This document shows, piece by piece, positions 52,601 to 61,310 of a stretch of DNA of 64,000 nt. Position numbers and translations under genes: made by a program. The notes under the pieces were generated by a model that was not told where the DNA came from, did not search any database, and saw nothing but the letters and a program-made list of their open reading frames with translations. The DNA lies in assembly GCF_002119665.1 (NCBI RefSeq), contig NZ_CP021111.1, positions 4,712,001 through 4,776,000 on the forward strand, in the 5' to 3' direction. Within the stretch, counting starts at the first letter, position 1. The number at the start of each line of letters is the position of its first letter. Source of the DNA: Bordetella genomosp. 13 (GTDB lineage Bacteria > Pseudomonadota > Gammaproteobacteria > Burkholderiales > Burkholderiaceae_B).

Positions 52601-54940
52601 ATGAATCGCCACGTCGTTCTCAAGATCTCGCAACCCGAGCTGGAGTTCCGCGCCCTGAGCGGCACGGAGAGCATGTCCGCGTTGTTCGAATTCGAACTCG
52701 AGATGACCTCGCCGTCGTATTCGCTGGATCTGCGCCAGATGCTGGGCAACCCGGTCACGCTGGAAATCGCGCTGGAGCCCATGGGCACGCGCTACCTGAA
52801 CGGCCAGATCACCCGCTGCACGCTGGTGGGCCGCGCCAGCCCCACCTCGCGCCACTACGTGTATCGCGCCACGGTCAGGCCGTGGCTGTGGTACCTGACG
52901 CAGACCGTGGACAGCAAGATCTTCCAAGGCAAGACGGTGCCCGAAGTGCTGCAGGACGTGCTGTCGGAATACGGCTTTCCGGTCGAGACGCGCCTGGGCG
53001 GCGGCTATCGGCAATGGGAATACTGCGTCCAGTACCAGGAGACGGACTTCAACTTCATCAGCCGGCTGATGGAGCACGAGGGCATCCACTACTGGTTCGA
53101 GCACACCGACGGCAAGCACACGCTGGTGCTGGGCGACGAGACCGCGCAGCACCAGCCGCTGGACGGCGATCCCCTGCTGCCCTATATCGGCCCCGACCGG
53201 CTGACCCAGCCCATCCGCGAATACGTGTCGTACTGGGCGCCCGCCGAACAGATCACCCCGGGCAAGTTCGCCACGGTGGACTACGACTTCAAGAAACCCA
53301 CGGCCAGCCTGGACGCCCTGCGCAGCAACCCCGGCCAGTACGCCCATGGCGACCTCGAAGTGTACGAGTGGATGGGCGGCTATACCGAGCCCGACCAGGG
53401 CGAGCGCTATTCGCTGGTGCAGCTCGAGGCGCTGCAGGTGCAACAGGCCACGGTGGAGGGGCTGAGCAACGCCCGCGCCATGACCACGGGCCGCACCTTC
53501 ACGCTGCGCAACCATCCGCGCAACGTCGAGAACCGCGAGTACCTGGTGCACCGCGTCTCGTACGACATCCAGGAAACCGACTACTCCAGCAATGACGAGA
53601 CGGCGCACGTCTTCGAGGTGCGCTTCTCGGTCATCCCTTCCAGCACGACCTTCCGGCCCCAGCGCGTCACGCCGCATCCGCGCACGCACGGCCCGCAGAC
53701 CGCCCGCGTGGTGGGCAAGGCCGGCGAGGAACTGTGGACGGACCAGTACGGCCGCATCAAGGTGCAGTTCCACTGGGACCGCTACGGCCAGAAGAACGAG
53801 AACAGCTCGTGCTGGGTGCGCGTGTCCAGCCCCTGGGCCGGCGGCGGCTTCGGCGGCATCCAGATGCCGCGCGTGAACGACGAAGTCATCGTGGACTTCA
53901 TCGGCGGCCAGCCCGACCGCCCCATCGTCATCGGCCGCGTCTACAACGCCAGCAACATGCCCCCGTGGGAACTGCCGGCCAACGCCACGCAGAGCGGCTT
54001 TCTCAGCCGCAGCAAGAACGGCGATCCGGGCACGGCCAACGCGCTGATGTTCGAGGACGCCTCCGGGCAGGAGCGCATCTGGCTGCACGCCGAGCGCAAC
54101 ATGGACACCGAGGTCGAGGCCAACGAGACCCACTCGGTGGACCTGAACCGGTCCACCACCATCGGCGTGGACGACACACTGATGGTGGTGGGCGCGCGCA
54201 CCACCACCGTGCAGGGGCAGGAAACCGAAACCTTCATGTCCGGCGCGGACCGCACCGTCACGGGCCCGGTGAACGAGACCATCACCGGCGACGAGACGCG
54301 CACGCTGACGGGCAACTTCATCGAGGACATCACCGGCAACGTCGACCAGACCATCGTCGGGGACGTGACTGAAACCACCACTGGCAACGTCACGCGCACC
54401 ATCACCGGCAACGTGGTGGACGAGACCACCGGCGACGTCGACGAGACCATTACCGGCAACCTGACGCAGGAAACGACCGGCGACGTGAACCGCACCATCA
54501 CCGGCGCGGTGACCGACACCACGACGGGCGACGTCAACGCCACGGTGACGGGCAACACCACCCGCACGTTCAACGGCACGATAGACGAGACCGTCACGGG
54601 CCAATACACCATCACCGCCCCCACCGGCATGACGGTGGATACGCCGAACTGGAAGGTCACCAATGCGTCGAACACCACGCACTGGTACACGAAGCATCTG
54701 GTGGCCACGTCTTGGAAGGCGACCGCCACGGGAGTGGAAGCGGACGTCTACGGACTGCGCGGCCAGGTATTCGGCGTCAACTTCCAGTGGTCGGCGGTCA
54801 AGCTCGACTACTTCGACTTCCGCAACGACGGCGGCAAGACCCGCATCGTCATGAACGTGCTCGAGGCCTACAGCACGGCGGCCACGATGGGCATGGGCGG
54901 ACCCTGGGTCAACATGCGCGCCCTGCACCTGTTGGGGTGA
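52601..54940 (+). CDS. vgrG: type VI secretion spike protein VgrG
   Basis: The 779-residue trimeric spike sits at the tip of the Hcp tube. The N-terminal gp27-like part is about 1-370 (QYQETDFNFISRLMEHEGIHYWFEH). The gp5 OB-fold follows (GRIKVQFHWDRYGQKNENSSCWVRVSSPWAG, MPRVNDEVIVDFIGGQPDRPIVIGRVYN), then LHAERNMDTEVEANE. Residues 552-668 are about 14 octads of the form TxTGxVxx, the beta-prism needle. The C-terminal ~110 residues are not a recognised enzyme. No core T6SS genes are in the window, so this is an orphan vgrG island. Confidence 0.94.
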   Translation: MNRHVVLKISQPELEFRALSGTESMSALFEFELEMTSPSYSLDLRQMLGNPVTLEIALEPMGTRYLNGQITRCTLVGRASPTSRHYVYRATVRPWLWYLTQTVDSKIFQGKTVPEVLQDVLSEYGFPVETRLGGGYRQWEYCVQYQETDFNFISRLMEHEGIHYWFEHTDGKHTLVLGDETAQHQPLDGDPLLPYIGPDRLTQPIREYVSYWAPAEQITPGKFATVDYDFKKPTASLDALRSNPGQYAHGDLEVYEWMGGYTEPDQGERYSLVQLEALQVQQATVEGLSNARAMTTGRTFTLRNHPRNVENREYLVHRVSYDIQETDYSSNDETAHVFEVRFSVIPSSTTFRPQRVTPHPRTHGPQTARVVGKAGEELWTDQYGRIKVQFHWDRYGQKNENSSCWVRVSSPWAGGGFGGIQMPRVNDEVIVDFIGGQPDRPIVIGRVYNASNMPPWELPANATQSGFLSRSKNGDPGTANALMFEDASGQERIWLHAERNMDTEVEANETHSVDLNRSTTIGVDDTLMVVGARTTTVQGQETETFMSGADRTVTGPVNETITGDETRTLTGNFIEDITGNVDQTIVGDVTETTTGNVTRTITGNVVDETTGDVDETITGNLTQETTGDVNRTITGAVTDTTTGDVNATVTGNTTRTFNGTIDETVTGQYTITAPTGMTVDTPNWKVTNASNTTHWYTKHLVATSWKATATGVEADVYGLRGQVFGVNFQWSAVKLDYFDFRNDGGKTRIVMNVLEAYSTAATMGMGGPWVNMRALHLLG
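54254..54607 (+). repeat. octad repeats in the VgrG needle
   Basis: Roughly 24-bp units encode T-(I/V/T)-T-G-(N/D)-V-x-x. About 14 copies run through the needle part, with alternating TITGN and TTGDV forms, consistent with a triangular beta-prism. Confidence 0.8.
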
Positions 54941-54947
54941 CCACATC

Positions 54948-55466
54948 ATGCAGACGAAGAACTCGCCCGGCTCGATCGTCACCGACACCGGACTCTCCGA
55001 GCGCACCTTGCGCTTGATCCTCAGGATCGGCTGCATCGGCGTGCCGCTGGTCATCACCGTGCTGGCCGCCGGCAAGGACATGCCGCTGTGGGGCTACGCC
55101 ATCATCTGGGGCGTGCCGCTGTTCATGTACATGGTGATGACGCAGAGCATGATGCCCAGCGCCGAGGAACGCGCGGCCCATGCGCTGCAGCACGCCCCCA
55201 ACACCGCGCGCGGCGAGGCCACGGTGACGGACGTGCGGCACGACGGCATCATGGAGACCGAGAACCTGCGGATGACGCGCCTGCGCCTGTCGCTGCGCAT
55301 GCCCTCCGAGACCGGCGCGCCGCAGCAGTCCGAGGTAGTCGTGAAGGTCGAGGACGCCCTGCTGTCCAACTTCGCTTCGGGCAAGACCGTGCACGTGCTG
55401 TACGACCCCGCGGATCCCCGCCGCGTGGCCGTGGACCGCGAGCGCTCGCCGCTGCGGGTGCGATAG
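54948..55466 (+). CDS. small membrane protein of the vgrG island, DUF3592-like
   Basis: The 172-residue protein has two membrane helices at about residues 23-41 and 48-66. A soluble tail follows with GEATVTDVRHDGIMETENLR, VVVKVEDALLSNFASGKTVHVLYDPADPRRVAVDR. The tail resembles DUF3592-type beta domains. It lies 7 bp after vgrG and 21 bp before the DUF2169 gene. Function unknown; an immunity or assembly role is possible. Confidence 0.65.
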   Translation: MQTKNSPGSIVTDTGLSERTLRLILRIGCIGVPLVITVLAAGKDMPLWGYAIIWGVPLFMYMVMTQSMMPSAEERAAHALQHAPNTARGEATVTDVRHDGIMETENLRMTRLRLSLRMPSETGAPQQSEVVVKVEDALLSNFASGKTVHVLYDPADPRRVAVDRERSPLRVR

Positions 55467-55487
55467 CGCGCACGCACAGCACACGGC

Positions 55488-58115
55488 ATGCGCATCCTGA
55501 AACCCCTGCGGCTGGGCCTGTTGAGCCGCCCCTACCAGTACCAGGGCGGCCATCACCTGGGACTGACCGTCCTTGCGCTGGCCACCATGGACGCCGAGCC
55601 GGTCCTGCTGGCCGAGTCCGAACTGTGGAAGATGATGGGCGAGGAACTGGACGAGGACGAAGCCGTCGACCTGTCCATTCCGAAACCGTGCGCCGAATTC
55701 CTGGTGTCCGGCAAGGCCTGGTCGCACGATCCCGCCTCGCCGGGCCGCTGCGCCGTGCTGGTCCAGGTCGCCGACCGCGAAAAGAGACTGCTGGTGACGG
55801 GCAAGCGTGCCTGGGTGGACGACGGCGCCACCACCGAACCGCTGCCCGTGCACGGCGTGCCCGTGAACTGGCGCCATGCCTACGGCGGCCCGGGCTTCGA
55901 CGAGAACCCCGTGGGCCTGGGCGCCGCGACGGACGCCCATGGCGTGCGCCAGGCGCCGCAGGTCGAGGACTTCGACCGGCGCATGATGCGCGCGCGCGAC
56001 AAGTGCGCGCCGGCCGGGCTGGGGCCGGTGTCGCCCATACGCCCGCGCCGCTTCAAGCTGACGGGCAGCTACGACCCCAGCTATATCGAGAAGGCCTTCC
56101 CGGGGCTGCCCGACAACCTGGATCCGCATTACTTCAACGCGGCCTCGCCAGACCAATGGTTCCGCGGCATGCCCGAGTTGCCGGAGGGCGCGCCCTACCG
56201 CATCGGCAACATGCATCCCGCGCATGCCATCCTGGAGGGCGAGGTGCCGCGCTGGCGCGCGCGCGTGTTCTTGCGCCGCGGCGAATCCGCCGAACTCGAG
56301 GAAGTGGCGCTGCGCCACACCACGGTGTGGTTCTTTCCAGACCGCGAGCGCATGGTCCTGATGTTCCATGGCGCCGCGCCGCTGCAGACTGACGACGGCT
56401 CCGACCTGTCGCTGATCATGCCCGCGCTGGAACTGGCCGATGCGCCCGCGCGTGACCCGCGGCACTACCAGTTGACGGTAGCGCGCCGCCTGTCGAAGGA
56501 GCATGGCGCCGCCTACGCGCTGCGCGACAGCGACCTGGTGCCGGCGACGCTGATGCGCGAACTGGTGGACATGAAGGCGACCGTGTCGACGCCGCTGGCC
56601 GTGAACATGCGGCAGCGCGCGCTGAACCTGAAGCGCGACATGCTGGACCGGGTGAAGGAAGAGGGACATGACCCAGCGGCCTATCGGTTGACGGCGGACC
56701 TGCCCGAGCCCGACGACATGAGTTTGGACGAGATCCCGGATCACCTGCGCAGGATGCGGCGGCAGGCGCGCCTGGCCAAGCTCGACGCCGCGCGCGAGCG
56801 CCGCGAGGGCGAGGCCAGGCTGGAAGCCGAGTTCGCCGCCTCGAAGGCAGGCGCCTCGGGCATGCAGGACGCGCGGCAACAAGCGCAGGATCCGCCGCCC
56901 GGCGGACCGCCGAAATCCGGCGCGCAAGGCGACGGCACGGGCCGCTTGGTCGAGCTTGCCCGCGAGGTGCAGTCCCGCCATGCGGGCCAGGTGGACGTCG
57001 GGGACATCGAACGCATGCTGGACGAAGCCCAGGCCCGCAGGAACGAACTGTACCGGCACGGCGCGCACCTGCAGCAGCCGGTGCAGCCCGCCCTGCCCGG
57101 CCGCAGCGTGCGCATGCGCCGCCGCGTGGAAGGCCTGATGCAGGGCAGCCGCAACCTGTCCGGCCTGGACCTGACGGGTGTGGACCTGTCGGGCATGGAC
57201 CTATCGGGCGCGCGCTGCCATGGCGCGTGGATGGAGAGCGCCGACCTGTCCGGCGCCAACCTGTCGGGCGCCGACCTGCGCCGCGCCGTGCTGACCCGCG
57301 CCACGCTGGACGGCGCGAACTGCGGCGGCGCGGACTTCACCGAAGCGAACCTCGGCGCCGTACAGGCGCGGCAGGCCGACTTTGCCCGCGCGCGCTTCGA
57401 GAAAACCGTGATGGACCAGGCGTACCTCGAGGACTGCAATCTGCAGGAAGCCGCGCTGGAACAGTGTGCCTGGATGGGCATCACGATGATCGACTGCCGC
57501 TTCGAGCAGGCGCGCCTGCGCGAGCTGATGATCTGGCAGGATTCGAAGCTGTCGGGCGGCAGCCATGCCGGCGCGCGCCTGGAGCGCGTGACCTGGCTGC
57601 AGGCTGCGCTGGAAGGCGTCAACTATGACGGCGCCACGCTCGAATCGTGCACGTGGATGCGCTGCGAGTTCGACAGCCCTCCCAGCTATCTCGGCGCCTT
57701 CCTGACCAGCTGCGCGTTCGTCGAAAGCCCCCTGCACGAAGCCCGCTTCAACGAGGCCCTGCTGCGCGACTGCAATCTTCGCGACTCCGAACTGGAAGGC
57801 GCGGACTTCAGCCACGCGCGCCTGCACAACTGCGACCTGTCGGAATCGAACCTGCGCGACGCCCGCTTCGTGCGCGCCGATGCGCGAGGCTCGTTGTTCA
57901 TGGGCGCCTATTGGGAAGGCGCCGACCTGCGCGACGCCGACCTCATCGATGCGCTGATGACCAAGGGCGACTTCAGGCGCGCGGACCTGCGCGGCGCCAA
58001 CCTGTTCCGTACCGATGTCTCGCAGGGCATCCTGGACGACACCACGCTTACCGCGGGCGCATACGTCAAGCAGACGAAGACCTTGCCCGCCGCACCGGGG
58101 AAGACCTCGCCATGA
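55488..58115 (+). CDS. DUF2169 - pentapeptide-repeat fusion protein (T6SS accessory)
   Basis: The 875-residue protein has an N-terminal DUF2169 domain (about 1-330; HGVPVNWRHAYGGPGFDENPVGLG is the family motif). A charged helical linker (about 410-540) follows. A pentapeptide-repeat region from about 545 to 855 has strings of ADLSG/ANLSG/ADLRRA units that form a right-handed quadrilateral beta-helix. DUF2169 proteins are encoded with PAAR-like DUF4150 effectors and are thought to act as loading adaptors. The stop overlaps the next gene as ATGA. Confidence 0.85.
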   Translation: MRILKPLRLGLLSRPYQYQGGHHLGLTVLALATMDAEPVLLAESELWKMMGEELDEDEAVDLSIPKPCAEFLVSGKAWSHDPASPGRCAVLVQVADREKRLLVTGKRAWVDDGATTEPLPVHGVPVNWRHAYGGPGFDENPVGLGAATDAHGVRQAPQVEDFDRRMMRARDKCAPAGLGPVSPIRPRRFKLTGSYDPSYIEKAFPGLPDNLDPHYFNAASPDQWFRGMPELPEGAPYRIGNMHPAHAILEGEVPRWRARVFLRRGESAELEEVALRHTTVWFFPDRERMVLMFHGAAPLQTDDGSDLSLIMPALELADAPARDPRHYQLTVARRLSKEHGAAYALRDSDLVPATLMRELVDMKATVSTPLAVNMRQRALNLKRDMLDRVKEEGHDPAAYRLTADLPEPDDMSLDEIPDHLRRMRRQARLAKLDAARERREGEARLEAEFAASKAGASGMQDARQQAQDPPPGGPPKSGAQGDGTGRLVELAREVQSRHAGQVDVGDIERMLDEAQARRNELYRHGAHLQQPVQPALPGRSVRMRRRVEGLMQGSRNLSGLDLTGVDLSGMDLSGARCHGAWMESADLSGANLSGADLRRAVLTRATLDGANCGGADFTEANLGAVQARQADFARARFEKTVMDQAYLEDCNLQEAALEQCAWMGITMIDCRFEQARLRELMIWQDSKLSGGSHAGARLERVTWLQAALEGVNYDGATLESCTWMRCEFDSPPSYLGAFLTSCAFVESPLHEARFNEALLRDCNLRDSELEGADFSHARLHNCDLSESNLRDARFVRADARGSLFMGAYWEGADLRDADLIDALMTKGDFRRADLRGANLFRTDVSQGILDDTTLTAGAYVKQTKTLPAAPGKTSP

Positions 58116-59188
58116 CGCCGCAAACCCTGCAAGCCCGCATCAAGGGCGGCGAACCCCTGCACAACCTCGACCTGCGCGCATTGCAGCTGCCGTCCGGCGA
58201 TTACGCGGGCGCGGTATTCGTCAATTGCGACCTGCGCGGACTGGATTTCGGCGGGGTGGACCTGCGCGACAGCCGCTTCAGCCTATGCCGGCTGCAGGAC
58301 GCGGTATTCAGCGGCGCCGCCCTGGACGAATGCGTGTTCGACCAATGCGACGCGGGCGGCGCCCGCCTGCACGGCCTGGTCGCGCGGCAGATGACCTGGT
58401 CGGGCGGCTCGCTGCGCGGCGCCGACATGGGCCAGGCGCAACTGGACTTCTGCCACTTCACGCAGACCGACCTGGCGGGCATCACGCTGGCGCATGCCGA
58501 TCTGCGCAACCATGTGACCTTCACCGACTGCCAGATGACGGACGCCGACCTGTCCGGCACCGTGCAGAAGGGCACGCTGTACTACCGCATCGACCTGACG
58601 CGGGCGCGCATCGTCGGGGCCGACTGGGAAGGCGTGGTGTGCGTGGAGTCCGATCTCAGCGGCCACGACTTCGCCGGCCAGCGGCTGGAGCGCTGCCAGA
58701 TACACGGCTGCAACCTCGACCGCTGCGATTTCAGCGATGCGAAGCTGGGCCAGTCCGGCTTCAAGGGCGCGTCGCTGCGCGGCGCCGACCTCAGCCGCGC
58801 GCAGGCGCCGCGCTGCCTGTTCGTCGCCGCCGACCTGCGCGACGTGCGCGGCATGGGCATCCACGCGCCGCAGAGCCTGTGGGTGGACGCCCTGCTGGAC
58901 GGCACGGACCTGAGCGGCGCCGACCTGACGCAGGCCATCCTGCATCGCGCCCGCTGCGCGCGTGCCTCGTTCGCGCGCGCCGAGCTGGAATACACGGACT
59001 TTTCGTACGCGGACCTGAGCGACGCCGATTTCCGCGGCAGCCGCTTCGCCCGCACCCAGATGCATCGCGCCCTGATCCCGGGCACGCGCTTCGACAGCCG
59101 CGCCGGCCTGCTGGAGAACGATCCGCAACTGTTCGAAGCCGAACGCTGGTCCGCCGCCCGCCCCGCCGCGCCGCGGGCCGGCTACTGA
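58112..59188 (+). CDS. second pentapeptide-repeat protein of the vgrG island
   Basis: The 358-residue protein is nearly all pentapeptide repeats (CDLRGLDFGGVDLRDSRF, CNLDRCDFSDAKLG, GADLSRAQ, ADLSDADFRGSRFAR) after a short helical start (MTPQTLQARIKGGEPLHNLDL). It has no signal peptide. It is translationally coupled to the DUF2169 fusion. The two beta-helical products probably interact or extend one shaft; that is inference. Confidence 0.82.
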   Translation: MTPQTLQARIKGGEPLHNLDLRALQLPSGDYAGAVFVNCDLRGLDFGGVDLRDSRFSLCRLQDAVFSGAALDECVFDQCDAGGARLHGLVARQMTWSGGSLRGADMGQAQLDFCHFTQTDLAGITLAHADLRNHVTFTDCQMTDADLSGTVQKGTLYYRIDLTRARIVGADWEGVVCVESDLSGHDFAGQRLERCQIHGCNLDRCDFSDAKLGQSGFKGASLRGADLSRAQAPRCLFVAADLRDVRGMGIHAPQSLWVDALLDGTDLSGADLTQAILHRARCARASFARAELEYTDFSYADLSDADFRGSRFARTQMHRALIPGTRFDSRAGLLENDPQLFEAERWSAARPAAPRAGY

Positions 59189-59228
59189 CAACCGCACGCC
59201 TTTCGCCGCACAAGGAGCCTGGAACGCC

Positions 59229-60227
59229 ATGTTCGCGAATTGCCAGCTGATGGGCCTGGACCTGGCCTTTCCGGACATCTGCAAGACGCCGCCCGCGCTC
59301 ATCCCCATTCCCTACCCCAACTTCGCGCTGGGGCCGATGGCCATTCCGAACGCGTGGAACATCCTGCTGATGGGAATGCCCGCGCACAACATGGCCACCG
59401 TCATTCCGATGACCAACGGCGACAATCCCGGCCTGGCGCTGGGCCTGATATCGCCGTCCGTGATGGGACCGTCGCGGCACGTCACCTGCGTGCCCAACAC
59501 GCTGTTCAAGGCCATCCCCGCCACGCGGCTGACCAGCATGACCGTGCAGAACCGCGCCAACACCGTGGGCGCGCGCATCGTGCCCAGCCAGGTGAAGGTG
59601 GTGCTGCTGGGCTCGGGCGGCAGCGGCGGAGGCGCGGGCAGCCGCGCGGCCGGCGGCGCCGCGAAGGGCGGCAAGGGCGGCAGCCGCGGCGCCTCGCAGG
59701 CCAAGGGCGCGCGCGGCGGCAGCAACGCGAAGACGGCCAGCGGCAAGGGCGGCGGCGGTTCGGGACGCGGAGCGGGCAATACCGGCGGACGCGGCCGGGG
59801 TGGCAGCGGCGGCGGTGGCAAGGGTGGGGGTGGGAAAGGCGGCGGCGGCAAGGGCGGCAAGCCGCGGCGCAAGAGCAACCGCGAACAGAATGTCGGTCGC
59901 ACACCAGGGAAGAACTCGCGGACGGGACGGGAAGTCCAGGACCGCATGCGGAAGAACGGAAAACTCCGCGAGGATCCGAATACCGGGGAAACCCAGTTCT
60001 ACTCGGAAGCAAGAAAGAAGTGGTACCCACTGCGGGACGCCGATATGGCGCACACCCCCACCGATGTCGTAACGTGGTGGAACCGCACGGGGTACAAATT
60101 TGGCAGGAAGGCGCCGGAAGTCCGAAAATGGATGCTCGACTCCAAGAACTACACGTTGGAGCATTTCAATCCAAACCGGGCGGCCGGCGCGAGAAGCCCT
60201 GAGATTTATCGTCTACCTGCCAAGTAG
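59229..60227 (+). CDS. DUF4150 PAAR-like tip protein with C-terminal HNH/Endo VII-like (GH-E type) toxin domain
   Basis: Residues 1-125 are the DUF4150 PAAR-like tip (CKTPPALIPIPYPNFALG, NGDNPGLALGLISPSVMGPSRHVTCVPNTLFKAIPATRLTSM) that caps VgrG. Residues 126-212 are a Gly/Lys-rich low-complexity linker. The last ~110 residues are a separate domain: D272-x-x-H275, W283-W284-N285, then N307-Y308-x-x-E311 and N316-R317. This spacing resembles GH-E-type nucleases of the HNH/Endo VII superfamily, but with AH in place of GH. Rows at 59941-60240 are about 48-60% G+C by hand count, well below the neighbours. This is a specialised effector; nuclease action is inferred. Confidence 0.75.
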   Translation: MFANCQLMGLDLAFPDICKTPPALIPIPYPNFALGPMAIPNAWNILLMGMPAHNMATVIPMTNGDNPGLALGLISPSVMGPSRHVTCVPNTLFKAIPATRLTSMTVQNRANTVGARIVPSQVKVVLLGSGGSGGGAGSRAAGGAAKGGKGGSRGASQAKGARGGSNAKTASGKGGGGSGRGAGNTGGRGRGGSGGGGKGGGGKGGGGKGGKPRRKSNREQNVGRTPGKNSRTGREVQDRMRKNGKLREDPNTGETQFYSEARKKWYPLRDADMAHTPTDVVTWWNRTGYKFGRKAPEVRKWMLDSKNYTLEHFNPNRAAGARSPEIYRLPAK

Positions 60228-60263
60228 GTGAAGTGCTCTCCGGTTCTATTCAGGAATTCAGAA

Positions 60264-61229
60264 ATGTCAGATCCCCGCCCTCTGCCTCCGAAAGTGGAAG
60301 AACAATACATAGGTCTTGCGACCAAAGGTCGTAAAGCGCGGGAGGCCGGCGATTTCGACGCCGCGGAGCGCTTTTACCTCGAGGCCTGGAATGTCATCCC
60401 GGAACCAAAGCTCGAGTACGACTACGCAGGCTCGATGACAGCCGCCATGACGAATTTCTATCGAGAGAATGGCCGGATCGAACAGGCCAAGTCCTGGCTC
60501 GCACTCGCGCGGGAGGCTTACGGACCCGATCCTGACCCCTACACAGAGTTCATTGCTGCCAAGGTGCATTACGCAGCTGGTGAATTTCAGGCAGCCTTTG
60601 AATTGTTCGACCAGCTGTTCCAGCAGTTTCGCCGTCGCCCCTTTCAGGGTGAAGACCCGATCTATCTCGAGTTCTACCTCGAACGTTCGGCCGTGCTGAA
60701 AGAGGGGAAAACGCCTGTCGACCCCGTGCTTCCCGGCGTACCCGGCACGCAGACGGCGTCCCCCGATAGCGACGTCCCTCTGGAGTTGCCTGACGACATC
60801 TATGAACGGGTCGAGGCGCTCTCCGAGGAAGGCAATGTGCTGATGGAAGACGGCGACAACGAGGGCGCCGAGGCCGTATGGCGCCAGGCTCTTGACCTGC
60901 TGCCCGAGCCGAAGACCGAATGGGAAGCGTACATGTGGCTGAACGCATCCATTGGTGAAGCGTGCTACTTCCAGGAAAACTATGCCGATGCCGTACAGGT
61001 GCTGTTCGATGCGCTCAATGCACCGGGAGGCCCGGAGAATCCCTTCGTCCACTACATGCTGGGCAAGGCCCTGTGGCAGATCGGCGAAGACGAGGACCGC
61101 GCCGTGGATGAACTGCTGCGCGCCTACATGCTCGACGGCGTCGACATCTTCGACGGCGACGAGGAGGAAGGCCCCGACATGCTGCAGCTGCTGATCGACC
61201 GGGGCCTGGTCGAACCCGACGAAGATTGA
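60264..61229 (+). CDS. TPR-type immunity protein, apparently two fused modules
   Basis: The 321-residue cytoplasmic protein follows the toxin gene by 36 bp. It contains two similar helical halves: residues about 10-140 (GRKAREAGDFDAAERFYLEAW, VIPEPKLEYDY) and about 180-321 (GNVLMEDGDNEGAEAVWRQAL, LLPEPKTEWEAY). They are joined by a Pro-rich linker (TPVDPVLPGVPGTQTASPDSD). Single-half proteins of this kind occur as immunity genes after polymorphic toxins. The first half is lower in G+C (about 52-55% in the first rows) than the second (about 65%). ATG 60264 is chosen over 60228 because it removes a non-conserved lead. Confidence 0.7.
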   Translation: MSDPRPLPPKVEEQYIGLATKGRKAREAGDFDAAERFYLEAWNVIPEPKLEYDYAGSMTAAMTNFYRENGRIEQAKSWLALAREAYGPDPDPYTEFIAAKVHYAAGEFQAAFELFDQLFQQFRRRPFQGEDPIYLEFYLERSAVLKEGKTPVDPVLPGVPGTQTASPDSDVPLELPDDIYERVEALSEEGNVLMEDGDNEGAEAVWRQALDLLPEPKTEWEAYMWLNASIGEACYFQENYADAVQVLFDALNAPGGPENPFVHYMLGKALWQIGEDEDRAVDELLRAYMLDGVDIFDGDEEEGPDMLQLLIDRGLVEPDED

Positions 61230-61310
61230 GCCCACTGGCATCGCAAGCGTGCCGGGTTGTCCCGGCGTAGTATCCTCCCGGCGCGTACCCCTGCCATCGA
61301 AGGCCACACC

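Noticed and set aside
54254..54610. VgrG octad region as a CRISPR-like or satellite array
   Set aside because: The units are coding, diverged at the DNA level, lack spacers, and fit the protein octad pattern.
52463..57068. Long minus-strand frames across vgrG and the DUF2169 gene
   Set aside because: They are mirror frames of recognised VgrG and DUF2169 sequences, with repetitive composition and no motifs.
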